Shown piece by piece: positions 27,438-35,817 of a stretch of 64,000 nucleotides of DNA. The number at the start of each line of letters is the position of its first letter. The stretch's first letter is position 1. Under the pieces are notes generated by a model. The model was not told the origin of the DNA, made no database searches, and was given only the letters and a program-made list of their open reading frames with translations. The position numbers and the translations under genes were made by a program. The DNA lies in NCBI GenBank assembly GCA_951813285.1, contig OX638355.1, forward strand, positions 8,001 to 72,000. The letters run 5' to 3'. This stretch comes from Terriglobia bacterium (lineage in GTDB: Bacteria > Acidobacteriota > Terriglobia > Versatilivoradales > Versatilivoraceae).

Positions 27438-28550
27438 ATGACAGCCCTCAAGTTAATCTTCACAAACGTCATACACCGCCCGGTCCGGGCTTTCGTCGGC
27501 ATTCTGGCCATCAGCCTCGAAGTCACGTTGATTCTGTTGGTGATCGGTATCTCCAACGGCATGATTCAAGACAATGCCGACCGCCAAGAGAACATCGGCG
27601 CCGACATCATCGTTCGGCCGGCCAATGCGCCCCCGCTCTTTTTCACCACCGGCAGCACCATCATCCCCGAGTCCATGGGCGAGACCCTGCGCCGGCTGGA
27701 GTCGGTGCGGGAGGTGACACCCATACTCTTCCTGGCTCAGTTGCGGGGAAGTTGGAGGGCCGTCTACGGTATCGACCTCCCCAGCTTCGAGGTCGTGGCC
27801 GGCAGCCTGGAGTTCCTCGAGGGCCGCGGCTTCAGCGGTCCCCAAGCCCCGGAAGCCATCATCGACGATCTGCACGCCAGATCGAAGGACCTGGCCGTGG
27901 GCGATCGCTTCGACTTGAAGGGAGAGTCGTTCCAGGTGGTGGGCATTTACCGCAATGGCATCGGCGGCCGTGTCTACCTTCCCATCCGCAGTCTGCAGGC
28001 CATCACCAACAAGGCCGGTCAGGCTTCGACCTTTCTGGTGAAGCTCTACGATTCCGAGCAGATCCAGGCAGCCATGGCCCAGATGCAGGGCCTGGTTCCC
28101 AACATCAGCATCGCCTCCATGCGGGAGTGGGTTTCGCTGCTGAGAAACGGCAGACCTCCGGCTTACGACACCTTCATCAGCGGGGTCGTGGGTGTGGCCA
28201 TCTCCATCGGTTCGTTCGCCTGCTTTCTGTCCATGTACACCACCATCGCGGAACGAACCCGGGAAATCGGCATCCTGAAATCCCTGGGAGCCCGGAAGGG
28301 CTACATCGTCAAGCTGGTGCTGATGGAAGTACTGGTGCTCTGCCTGAGCGGACTGCTGGCCGGATTCCTGCTGACCTTCCTGGGGCAGCAGCTCCTCCAG
28401 TTCCTTTTCCCCGCTCAGATACTTCTGATTCCACCTGTCTGGATCCTGTATGCCGTACTATTCGTCTCGGTCAGCGGGATCATCGGGGGACTCTACCCGG
28501 CACTCAAGGCAGCGGGCAGCGATCCCGTCAAGGCGCTCTCTTACGAATAG
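27438..28550 (+). CDS. ABC transporter permease, FtsX/MacB type
   Basis: A 370-residue permease with one N-terminal membrane helix (VGILAISLEVTLILLVIGI), an extracytoplasmic MacB-PCD-like domain of about 200 residues, and three C-terminal helices containing AERTREIGILKSLGARKGYI, the conserved coupling segment, and ending GGLYPALKAAGSDPVKALSYE, the typical end of FtsX domains. It should work with an ATPase of the LolD/MacB type, but none is encoded next to it. ATG 27438 was preferred to a TTG one codon upstream. Substrate unknown; lipoprotein or peptide export or efflux is possible. Confidence 0.88.
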   Translation: MTALKLIFTNVIHRPVRAFVGILAISLEVTLILLVIGISNGMIQDNADRQENIGADIIVRPANAPPLFFTTGSTIIPESMGETLRRLESVREVTPILFLAQLRGSWRAVYGIDLPSFEVVAGSLEFLEGRGFSGPQAPEAIIDDLHARSKDLAVGDRFDLKGESFQVVGIYRNGIGGRVYLPIRSLQAITNKAGQASTFLVKLYDSEQIQAAMAQMQGLVPNISIASMREWVSLLRNGRPPAYDTFISGVVGVAISIGSFACFLSMYTTIAERTREIGILKSLGARKGYIVKLVLMEVLVLCLSGLLAGFLLTFLGQQLLQFLFPAQILLIPPVWILYAVLFVSVSGIIGGLYPALKAAGSDPVKALSYE

Positions 28551-28723
28551 GATGTCGGGACAGTGCGCCCGGCCCTCTGCTCGGAGCCAACACCCCCCGG
28601 CGGGCGGCTGTTCCCGGGCGCGGGCTACGTCCCCCAAAATCGGTGCCGCGGGCTTGATGCGCCGGTGGCTTGGGCCTATACTGCTTATCCGATTCCCAAC
28701 CTTACAAGAGACGGAGGACCACC

Positions 28724-29971
28724 ATGCACGGCACCGCCACTCGCCGGCAAATACTTCAGGGGATGGGCGCTCTGGCCGTAGGGCTGGTCTCCGGCCCTCC
28801 ATCGGCGGCTCTTGCCGGCGCCCGCGTTCACTCCAAGCGGGTGATCAGCATGCAACCCCGGCTCTATCACGGCTGGCCCACCCTGGCCAGGCGCCGTAAC
28901 GGCGAACTGCTGCTGGTGTGCTCGGGCGGGCGGGAATCGCATGTCTGCCCCTTCGGCCGGGTGGAGCTGATGCGCTCCCGGGACGAGGGGCGGCACTGGA
29001 GTTTTCCGCGGGTGCTGATCGACGGTCCCATCGACGACCGGGATGCGGGCGTGGTGGAGACCGCCGACGGATCGCTGCTGGTCACCACCTTCACCTCGAT
29101 CGGCTATGCCGACATCCTGGCCCGCGCCGAAGAGCTGGAATCGAAGGGAAAAGGCAAGTGGGTCCGAGAGAAACTGAAGCGCTGGCAGGCCATTCACCGC
29201 CGCATCACGGCCGCCGAGCGGGAAATCGAGCTGGGCAGCTGGATGATCCGATCCACCGACGGGGGCCGGAGCTGGTCGTCTCCCTACCGCTGCCCGGTCA
29301 ACAGCCCCCACGGTCCCATTCAACTCTCCGACGGGCGCCTGCTCTACGCCGGCAAGATCTTCTGGTACGGCCCCAGCGGACAGTCCCAGGGGCGCATCGG
29401 GGTTTGCGAGTCCACCGACGACGGCCAGAGCTGGCGCTGGCTGGCGGAAATCCCCACCCGAAAGGGCGACGACCTGGACGGCTATCATGAGCTGCATGCG
29501 GTGGAAACAACCGAAGGAACCCTGATCGCCCATATCCGCAACCACAACACCGCCAACGAAAGGGAGACGCTGCAGAGCCGATCCACCGACGGAGGGAAGA
29601 CCTGGTCGGTGCCCCGCGCCATCGGGGTGTGGGGACTGCCTTCCCACCTGCTGAGGCTGCGCGACGGGCGGCTCGTGATGTCCTACGGCTATCGCCGCCC
29701 GCCTTATGGAAACCAGGCCCGCGTCAGCGAGGACCAGGGCCGCACCTGGTCCGGCGCCATCACCATCTCCGGGGACGGAATCTCCAGCGACCTGGGCTAC
29801 CCTTCCACGGTAGAGTTGAACGACGGTTCCCTGCTGACGGCCTGGTATGAAGTGATGGATAATCCTGTGCCAAAGGCACCACCCTCCCAGGAACGTGTCC
29901 AGCGGCACCTGGAGATGGCCTCCCGCCCCGATCTCGCCGTGCTGCGACAGGCCCGCTGGACCCTCGACTGA
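28724..29971 (+). CDS. Tat-exported sialidase-fold (BNR/Asp-box) protein
   Basis: A 415-residue protein with a twin-arginine signal (TRRQILQGMGALAVGLVSG) and five Asp-box repeats of the form S-x-D-x-G-x-x-W, for example SRDEGRHWSFPR, STDGGRSWSSPY, STDDGQSWRW, STDGGKTWSVPR and SEDQGRTWSG. This is the six-bladed beta-propeller of exo-alpha-sialidases and related hydrolases. An N-terminal arginine (near RVISMQPRLYHG) could serve the usual Arg-triad role, but sialidase activity is not established; many such proteins act on other sugars. ATG 28724 sits behind GGAGG. Another sialidase-fold protein occurs at 44404. Confidence 0.82.
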   Translation: MHGTATRRQILQGMGALAVGLVSGPPSAALAGARVHSKRVISMQPRLYHGWPTLARRRNGELLLVCSGGRESHVCPFGRVELMRSRDEGRHWSFPRVLIDGPIDDRDAGVVETADGSLLVTTFTSIGYADILARAEELESKGKGKWVREKLKRWQAIHRRITAAEREIELGSWMIRSTDGGRSWSSPYRCPVNSPHGPIQLSDGRLLYAGKIFWYGPSGQSQGRIGVCESTDDGQSWRWLAEIPTRKGDDLDGYHELHAVETTEGTLIAHIRNHNTANERETLQSRSTDGGKTWSVPRAIGVWGLPSHLLRLRDGRLVMSYGYRRPPYGNQARVSEDQGRTWSGAITISGDGISSDLGYPSTVELNDGSLLTAWYEVMDNPVPKAPPSQERVQRHLEMASRPDLAVLRQARWTLD

Positions 29972-30011
29972 AGGGCGGGGGCGGACCGCTAAGGGATTTC
30001 TCCGTTAACCC

Positions 30012-30842
30012 ATGCCTGACCGTTTCCTGCCTGCCGTCACTCCTCCCGAGGACCTTCGGGCGCCCGCCTGGTGGTTCGCCTTCCGTGGAGATCTCCTCCT
30101 GGTCCAGGTCCGCAACGGCTCGGCCTCCATCCCCCTTCTGCACCACCCCCGGGACCTGAGCCTGCGTTGCCTGCGGAGTCAGTACCTGGGCGTTCTGGAC
30201 GGCAGACACTGTTTCTCGGCGGAATTGCATCAGGAGAGCCAACCGGCTTCCGGGATGGCCTTTGACAACCTGCGCGCCCTCTATCCCTCCCTGGGAGACC
30301 AACTTTTCGCCCTGGCGGGCCGCGCCAAGCAGATCGTGGACTGGGACCGGAACCACCAGTTCTGCGGGCGGTGCGGATCGGCCACGGTTGCTCACGAGCG
30401 GGACCGCTCCCGGATCTGTCCGGGCTGCGGACTGGAGAGTTTCCCCCGCCTGTCTCCGGCTGTCATCGTGCTCATCGCCCGAGGGGAGGAGCTGCTTCTG
30501 AGCCGTTCTCCCCATTTCCCGGCCGGCGTGTACAGCATTCTGGCCGGCTTTGTCGAGCCGGGGGAAACCCTGGAGGAGGCGGTTGAACGGGAAATCGCGG
30601 AAGAGGTGGGCCTTCGGGTCAGGGACATCCGCTACGTGGCCAGCCAGCCCTGGCCCTTCCCCAACTCGTTGATGCTGGGCTTTCGGGCGGAATACGCCGG
30701 AGGAGAGCTGAAGATGGACCCGGAGGAGCTGGAGGACGCCCTTTGGTGCCGTCCTCCCGACCTGCCCGGGCTCCCCTCCGCCGCCAGCATCGCCCGCCGG
30801 CTGATCGACGGGTTCCTGCGGGAACAGGGCCACGTTTCCTGA
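30012..30842 (+). CDS. nudC: NAD(+)/NADH pyrophosphatase (RNA deNADding) NudC
   Basis: A 276-residue Nudix enzyme. The zinc ribbon has FCGRCG and ICPGCG (four Cys), then the Nudix box GFVEPGETLEEAVEREI followed by AEEVGLRV fits G-x5-E-x7-REUxEExGU, and SQPWPFPNSLM is the NudC-specific array. It hydrolyses NADH/NAD+ and removes NAD caps from RNA. It is 40 bases after the sialidase-fold gene but probably independent in function. All catalytic residues appear present; length is normal. Confidence 0.95.
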   Translation: MPDRFLPAVTPPEDLRAPAWWFAFRGDLLLVQVRNGSASIPLLHHPRDLSLRCLRSQYLGVLDGRHCFSAELHQESQPASGMAFDNLRALYPSLGDQLFALAGRAKQIVDWDRNHQFCGRCGSATVAHERDRSRICPGCGLESFPRLSPAVIVLIARGEELLLSRSPHFPAGVYSILAGFVEPGETLEEAVEREIAEEVGLRVRDIRYVASQPWPFPNSLMLGFRAEYAGGELKMDPEELEDALWCRPPDLPGLPSAASIARRLIDGFLREQGHVS

Positions 30843-30981
30843 GGAGCGTGCGGGAGGATGGCGCTTTCGGGAGCCGGCTTTCCTCCCCCCATCGCATCAG
30901 CCTTCGCCTGGCGGCTCGGCTTGTGCGACTCCCCCTCGAGCGGGGGAAGTGATACCTGAGTCTTTTAACGAGGTCCGTTCC

Positions 30982-32082
30982 ATGCCAAACGCGTCCGTCA
31001 CCATCCTGGGAGGAGGCAACACCGCCTTCGCGACCGCCGCCAGCCTCACCCTGCGCGGGTTCGAGGTGACCCTGTTCGAGATCGAGGGCTTTGAGGCCAG
31101 CCTGGATCCCGTCAGCCGGTCGGGCATCATCCACCTGCTGGGGGAATGCGGCCAGGGTCCTGCCAAAATCCGGTGTCTGACGACCGACATCGAGGAGGCC
31201 CTGGCGGCGGCCGAGCTGGTTCTGCTGATTGTCCCGGCCTACGCCCACAAGCCCTTCGCGGAGGTCTGCGCTCCCCACCTCAACTCCCGCCACACGGTGG
31301 TTGTGATGCCGGGCACCCTGGGCGCGCTGGAGTGGTCGCAGATCCTGCGCCGCCGGGGAGCAGCCCAGGTCACCCTGGCCGAGGTGGACACCGCCCCCTA
31401 TGTCTGCCGCAAGACGGCGCCCGACACGGCCACCATCTGGGGCGCGGTGAGCGGCCTGGGGCTGGGCGTGCTGCCGGCGTCGGAAACCGCCAGGGTCCGG
31501 GAGGCGCTGGAGCCGCTCTTCCCCGGCATGCAGACCTATCCCGACGTGATGGCCTGCGGTCTGGCCGCCATGAATCCGGTGGTCCATCCCGCCGGCGTGC
31601 TTCTCAACGCCGGGAGAGTGGAATACTCCAAGGGGGACTTCTACTTCTATGAAGAGGGCGTCACGCCCTCGGTGGTCAAGGTGATTCGGCAGGTGGACGA
31701 AGAGCGCCGCGCGGTGGCCAAGGCCTTGGGCTATGACCTCTGTCCCGTGGAGGAGGCCTTTCACCAGGCCGGCTTCGGACCCAAGGGCGACCTGTGGGCC
31801 GCCATCAACGGAAGCTGGATGCTGACCCGCCTCAAGGCCCCCGGGACCCTGGAGAGCCGCTGGCTGACCGAAGACATCCCCTACGGCCTGGCCGCCTGGG
31901 CATCGGTGGGAGGCCAGTTCGGGGTGCCGACACCCACCCTGCGCAGCCTGGTCGACATCGGATCCATCGTCATGGGCTTCGACGCCTGGAAGGAGGGACG
32001 CGGGGTCGACCGACTGGGGATCTCCGGGATGAGCAAGGAGGGTCTCCGGGGCTTCCTAGGATCCAGCAAGGTGCATGGGTGA
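30982..32082 (+). CDS. NAD/NADP octopine/nopaline (opine) dehydrogenase family protein
   Basis: A 366-residue dehydrogenase. The Rossmann fold opens VTILGGGNTAFATAASLTLRG and continues to VTLFEIEGFE; the C-terminal domain has MNPVVHPAGVLLNAGRVEY, where His and Asn match the opine-dehydrogenase catalytic region, and a helical end. Family enzymes reductively couple an amino acid with a keto acid, or the reverse. A GTG further upstream (30949) is possible, but ATG 30982 has a GAGG site 8 bases before it. The aminotransferases and amidohydrolase nearby suggest a shared amino-acid-derivative route, which remains inference. Confidence 0.85.
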   Translation: MPNASVTILGGGNTAFATAASLTLRGFEVTLFEIEGFEASLDPVSRSGIIHLLGECGQGPAKIRCLTTDIEEALAAAELVLLIVPAYAHKPFAEVCAPHLNSRHTVVVMPGTLGALEWSQILRRRGAAQVTLAEVDTAPYVCRKTAPDTATIWGAVSGLGLGVLPASETARVREALEPLFPGMQTYPDVMACGLAAMNPVVHPAGVLLNAGRVEYSKGDFYFYEEGVTPSVVKVIRQVDEERRAVAKALGYDLCPVEEAFHQAGFGPKGDLWAAINGSWMLTRLKAPGTLESRWLTEDIPYGLAAWASVGGQFGVPTPTLRSLVDIGSIVMGFDAWKEGRGVDRLGISGMSKEGLRGFLGSSKVHG

Positions 32083-32129
32083 CCGACGGCCTCTCCGTTA
32101 ACTCGTTCCATGTTGTGGACTCGGTAATA

Positions 32130-32370
32130 ACTTCGAACTACGTAGAGTCCTACAAGTGGGTCAAGTTGGTGGCCTCGAAAGATCGCAGGCTGGCTAGAAA
32201 AGTGCTTCCCCTCGTCGCTGCAAAATTGACTCAAGAGCAGCTGGCCGAGGGGTAAACGTCTCGTTCGGGAGTGGAAGCGGCAGTGGAAGCGGAAGGGAAA
32301 ACGCGAGTGGAAGCGGAAGAGGCAAGAAAGGCGCAGACAATTCTCAGATTCGATACGATGCGAGTGGTGA
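32130..32370 (+). pseudogene. Sel1-repeat protein remnant (C-terminal end, frameshifted)
   Basis: The frame through 32255 reads NYVESYKWVKLVASKDRR followed by LVAAKLTQEQLAEG, the usual last repeat of Sel1-like proteins (YWxLAAxxG ... AxxMTPEQIAEA). After a stop the next frame continues RLVREWKRQWKRKGKREWKR and ends at 32370; the family ends RLVREWKP, so a one-base insertion near 32255 broke the frame. No upstream part of the gene remains. Confidence 0.35.
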
Positions 32371-32510
32371 AAGCACGACCTGTCCCAAGATATACACAAC
32401 TCGAACCACTTGCCTGAAACAACCTCTGGCGCCCAGGCCGCCTCAGACCGTGGAACCAATTGAAACCATGAGACTTGGAGACATTTTTCTTGAAACACAA
32501 TTTGTTTCCC

Positions 32511-32680
32511 ACTCGGATGATCTGCCCCGTCGTGGGGGGCAGGGGCGCCACTTGCCTGAAACAAAGGAAAAAAGACAAAAGAAAAAGAGTGATCCACGAA
32601 GAGGCACGAAGAACGACGAAGGGTCACTAAGGCATTGAGGTGACCGCGACGGGATACCAAGGTCGCGAAGGAATGGTCGA
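32511..32680 (+). repeat. Composite dispersed repeat, fullest copy besides 59253-59400
   Basis: Order of parts: TCGGATGATCTGCCCCGTCG, then a CTTGCCTGAAAC segment, an A-rich AAAAAAGACAAAAG stretch, GATCCACGAAG, ACGAAGAACGACGAAGGG, CACTAAGGCATTGAGG and GCGACGGGATACCAAGGTC. The same order occurs at 59253-59400. It carries the unoccupied group II intron site between 32606 and 32607. Confidence 0.75.
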
Positions 32681-32690
32681 TTTCTGATTG

Positions 32691-32745
32691 TTTCACTCTC
32701 GTATGATCCACACACCAGGGCGGGGGCCGGACTTACCTGAGAATA
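32691..32745 (+). repeat. Composite repeat, left part only
   Basis: CTCGTATGATCC followed by GGGCGGGGGCCGGACTTACC and TGAGAAT; matches 33596-33650 and 57164-57207. Confidence 0.55.
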
Positions 32746-32771
32746 TGCTGCTTTAGCCGGCTTCCTTGAGA

Positions 32772-32818
32772 GCGGCGAAGCCGCGGCAGCACTTAGCCGT
32801 GGGCGTCAGCCCATGGGA
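32772..32818 (+). repeat. TAGCCGTGGGCGTCAGCCCATGG repeat copy
   Basis: Self-complementary core GTGGGCGTCAGCCCA within a unit that recurs at 36893-36940 next to the start of the nitrilase-family gene, with the same preceding GCGAAG-C-GC context. Confidence 0.6.
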
Positions 32819-32902
32819 AACATCGCCTATGGGTGTCGAGCCGCGTAGGCGGCGGCAGCAAATGCCGGTGAGCCCAAGTGAAGCACAAGCCGACGCAAGG
32901 AT

Positions 32903-33231
32903 GAGCCTTTTACAAAATTCGGCAGCGTGACCTTTGCCGGGGATGGCCACAAAAGGCACAAAAAGAGCAGAACACTGAAAGCCTGCAAGACGTTGACTCC
33001 CGAACCCGTCGCACAAGTTCCGTGCTATCTGCATACATCCGGTCAACGCGTCGCCATGGGGATCAACTTCGGATTGCCAAGACTCGAAATCACGAAATCC
33101 GTTTTGTGACTTTTGTGCTTTTTGTGGTGAACTCCCCTTTTTCACCAGGTCGCACCCGACTATTGAAATAGGCAGAACATCACGATTGCCGGCAAAATGA
33201 CCTGTCCCACTGCCAATATTGCAAGAGGCTC
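32903..33231. repeat. MITE-like element sharing terminal repeats with the IS at 950-2426
   Basis: Left end GAGCCTTTTACAAAATTC, right end (inverted) GAGCCTCTTGCAATATT, enclosing 329 bases without coding capacity. The ends match the 18-bp repeats of the first insertion sequence with one and three to four differences. The right half recurs at 13897-14048. Confidence 0.65.
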
Positions 33232-33299
33232 TCTTGCATGATCTGCACGGCAGGGCTGCGGCCCGGCAACCCGACACGCTCTCTTGAGGAGCAAGAGTG

Positions 33300-33482
33300 A
33301 ATGGGAGAATGCCCACCCGGGAGCGCGGGCGTCTCGCCCGCATAGGACTTGGCACCATAGTAGCGAACCCTGCAAAGGCCGGTTTGGTGCACTGTTCGAG
33401 GGAATGCCCCTGGATCGCAGGCTGCTTGCACGAATAAGGTTGCGGGCGGGACGCCCGCGCTCCCGGGTGGCTCCCTCCCATG
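33300..33482. repeat. GC-rich inverted-repeat element
   Basis: Left arm CACCCGGGAGCGCGGGCGTC (33314 onward) and right arm 33441-33471 are inverted copies over about 31 bases with two mismatches, extended by ATGGGAG on both outer sides. The spacer is about 100 bases. A lone right arm occurs at 35618-35662. Confidence 0.7.
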
Positions 33483-33595
33483 ACGCCGGGATATCAAGGT
33501 CACGATTTCGCAGATACATTCGGGCGCGGTTGGTCATTGAAGGGGGTCCATCCCTATTCGTGTCCATTCGTGGTTCGTCTTTGAAAACGATCGGC

Positions 33596-33650
33596 AGTTT
33601 CTTCCTCGTATGATCCGCCCCGTCGTCGGGGGCCCGGCTTGCCTGAATTT
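33596..33650 (+). repeat. Composite repeat, left part
   Basis: CTCGTATGATCCGCCCCGTC, GGGGGCCCGGCTTGCCTGAA; same module as 59253-59290 and 57164-57207. The GGGCCC centre can form a hairpin but lacks a T-tract. Confidence 0.6.
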
Positions 33651-33692
33651 CCCGTTTTGGCCCCTGTCGCTCATCCAGGGCACGATGGCGTT

Positions 33693-35579
33693 TCAGGGCT
33701 TCTGCCAGATCTTCTGGGAATAGGTGGGCACCCCCTCCTCCCCCACCTCCAGCTTCCAGATGGCTCCGGTCTGGCCTTCGCAGACCAGCAGGGAACGCCC
33801 CGCGAAGATGACGTTGGTCGGGAACAGGCCCGGCACTCGCAGGCGGTCGATCACCCGGCCTTCTGGGCTCACCACCGCCACCTGGCCCCGCCCGAAGAGA
33901 GTCACGTAGAGGTTGCCGCTGGCGGCAAAACGAATCCCGTCGGGTCCGACGCTGCCCTCGAAGCGAACGAATTCGCGCAGAGGCCCGGCCAGGGTCCCGT
34001 CGGCGGCCAGTGCCGCCCGCAGCACTTTCCCGGTGGTCGTTTCCACCACGCAGATCTCCCTGCCGTCCGGGGTGAAGTCCAATCCGTTGGTGAACTCCAG
34101 ACCCTCCTCCAGCAGCTCGGCCCGACCCGACCCATCCACCCGGGAGAGCGCGCCCTCCGGCCGGCCGCGCCAGGCCCTACCGGGGTCGGTGAAGTAGATC
34201 CGCCCATCGGGGCCCAGGGCGATCTCGTTGGGCCCCCGCAGCCGGCTGCCGTCCCGGTAACGGCCGCAGAACTCTTCCAGCCGGCCGCCGGCATCGGCCC
34301 GGAAGATCATGCGTTTTTGATTGTCGCTGATGAACAGGCGTTCGTCGGGGGCGACCACCACCCCCTGAGGCTTTCCTCCCGTGGAGAGGAAGTGGCTGAC
34401 TTCCCCTTCGGGGGAAATCCTGGAGAGATGGCGGGCCCGGCAGTTGGCCACGAACAGATGACCCTGGCGGTCGAAGGCCGGACCCTCGGCCATGGAGAGG
34501 CCCCGGGCGAAGAGCGTCGGCTCCGCCATTTCCCGGGTCAAGGAAGGTGTTCCCAACCACTCTTGCCGGGCCTGCACCCGGGGGAGGGGAAGCTGCACCT
34601 GCCTGCCGCTGTAGGCCGAGAGTTGGGCCGCCTCCATGATCTCGACGCAGCGCAGGCCGTCCCACCCGGTCAGCACCGGCTCGGCATCGCGACTTACCCA
34701 GGCGGCGAAGCTCTCCAACTCGGTGCGGTAGGCCTGCTCAAAGCCGGCCTGGTTGTCGAAATGAAACTGTTGCGAAGGCTCGCCCCGGCCCTGCACGGTC
34801 ACGGTTGTCTCAGCCGGATCGTAAATGAGATCCCCCCGCTCCAGCACGAAGTGGACCCCAAAGGCCTGGCGGAAAGTCCGTTGAGGAGAGAAGGGACTCA
34901 CCTGAAGGGTGGCCACCGTGCCCGATTCGAACTGAATCAGCAGCGCCAGGGCGTCCTCGAAATCGGTGCCGTGGTCGGTCTTGACCGGACTGCGGGCAAA
35001 GACGGTTCCAACCTCGCCGCAGGCGTGCCGCAGGAAATCCAGGTCGTGGACCCCCGCGTGAAACAGCAGTCCCCCACCCGTCTCCCTCCGCGTCCACCAG
35101 TCCCAGAGCTCACGGCCGTAGAACCCGTTGACCTGCACCGCCAGGGGCCTGCCGTAACGCAGGCCGCGCACAATCTCGGCCATCTTGGCGTACTGGGGGC
35201 GCAGTCGCCGCTTGTGGCCCACCATCAGCTTTACCCCGTTGGCCTCGGCCGCCTCGATCATGGCGTAGCACTCGGCCACGTTCATGGCCATGGGCTTTTC
35301 GCAGAAGATGTGCTTCCCGGCTTCGGCCGCGGCGATGGCCATGGGGGCGTGCAGGTGGTTGGGAGTGAACAGGGCCACCGCCGCCGCCCGGCTTTCCTCC
35401 AGGCAACGCTGGAAAGAGACATAGGCCGGAACTCCGAGGTCCCGGGCCAAGGGCTGGGATTTCTCCGCATCCGGATCGCAGACGGCAGTAATGTTCAGGC
35501 CGGGCAGCCTTTCCAGCAGGTCCGCCATATGCCGCCCGAAGCTGCCGCATCCCACGATCGCAATCGACAGGCTTTTCAT
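33693..35579 (-). CDS. Fusion of Gfo/Idh/MocA oxidoreductase and SMP-30/gluconolactonase-like propeller
   Basis: A 628-residue two-domain protein. Residues 1 to about 330 are an NAD(P)-dependent oxidoreductase: AIVGCGSFGRHMADLLERL at the start, the family EKP motif in FCEKPMAMNV, and GGGLLFHAGVHDLDFLRH with the catalytic His/Asp. From about 360 a beta-propeller begins (GLSMAEGPAFDRQGHLFVAN, GPNEIALGPDGRIYFTD, EFTNGLDFTPDGREICVVET), with Glu, Asn and Asp at SMP-30 metal-site positions. A dehydrogenase plus lactonase in one chain would oxidise a sugar and open the lactone. The upstream in-frame extension is translated repeat DNA, so ATG 35579 was chosen. Confidence 0.85.
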   Translation of the reverse strand: MKSLSIAIVGCGSFGRHMADLLERLPGLNITAVCDPDAEKSQPLARDLGVPAYVSFQRCLEESRAAAVALFTPNHLHAPMAIAAAEAGKHIFCEKPMAMNVAECYAMIEAAEANGVKLMVGHKRRLRPQYAKMAEIVRGLRYGRPLAVQVNGFYGRELWDWWTRRETGGGLLFHAGVHDLDFLRHACGEVGTVFARSPVKTDHGTDFEDALALLIQFESGTVATLQVSPFSPQRTFRQAFGVHFVLERGDLIYDPAETTVTVQGRGEPSQQFHFDNQAGFEQAYRTELESFAAWVSRDAEPVLTGWDGLRCVEIMEAAQLSAYSGRQVQLPLPRVQARQEWLGTPSLTREMAEPTLFARGLSMAEGPAFDRQGHLFVANCRARHLSRISPEGEVSHFLSTGGKPQGVVVAPDERLFISDNQKRMIFRADAGGRLEEFCGRYRDGSRLRGPNEIALGPDGRIYFTDPGRAWRGRPEGALSRVDGSGRAELLEEGLEFTNGLDFTPDGREICVVETTTGKVLRAALAADGTLAGPLREFVRFEGSVGPDGIRFAASGNLYVTLFGRGQVAVVSPEGRVIDRLRVPGLFPTNVIFAGRSLLVCEGQTGAIWKLEVGEEGVPTYSQKIWQKP

Positions 35580-35617
35580 GACCTTAATTTGAGGTAGGCG
35601 AGGCTGCGTCAGGCTCG

Positions 35618-35662
35618 GTGCGGGCGGGACGCCCGCGCTCCCGGGAAGTCCTCCTTCCATGA
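35618..35662 (+). repeat. Single arm of the GC-rich inverted-repeat element
   Basis: GCGGGCGGGACGCCCGCGCT and CCATGAC match 33440-33484; lies within the leader of the divergent oxidoreductase gene. Confidence 0.6.
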
Positions 35663-35817
35663 CATCCCTTTATTGACTTGCCTCCGGACAGCATCAATAA
35701 TGAGTGGCCCCGTATGCAAGTGTCAACCGACTGCCGGGCGAGACCTTCACCGATGGGTCCGTCACCGCCGGAAGGGGCCGTCGGTGTGAAGTAAAGTATC
35801 CAATTTGGGAGTCGACC

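Larger units (their letters stand above)
32371..33692. other. Repeat-filled intergenic region
   Basis: More than 1.2 kb with no supported gene. It is a mosaic of at least four dispersed repeat types: composite-repeat copies (32511-32680, 32691-32745, 33596-33650), a GTGGGCGT repeat (32772-32818), a MITE-like element (32903-33231) and a GC-rich inverted-repeat element (33300-33482). Open frames here translate repeat DNA. Confidence 0.7.

Noticed and set aside
27377-28657. 426-codon plus-strand frame overlapping the ABC permease gene
   Set aside because: Arg/Gly/His-rich out-of-frame translation of the permease, which has proper membrane helices.
32273-32325. Tandem GTGGAAGCGG units considered as a CRISPR-like array
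   Set aside because: Units are short, adjacent and irregular with no unique spacers; no cas gene is present in the window.
32753-33567. Minus-strand frames with GARASRPQ- and GSAGVPPA-like peptides
   Set aside because: These are translations of the GC-rich inverted-repeat element and MITE-like repeat, a pattern commonly misannotated as protein.
33639-35597. 652-codon plus-strand frame opposite the dehydrogenase-lactonase fusion
   Set aside because: The minus-strand frame has Rossmann, EKP and SMP-30 motifs; the plus-strand frame has none.
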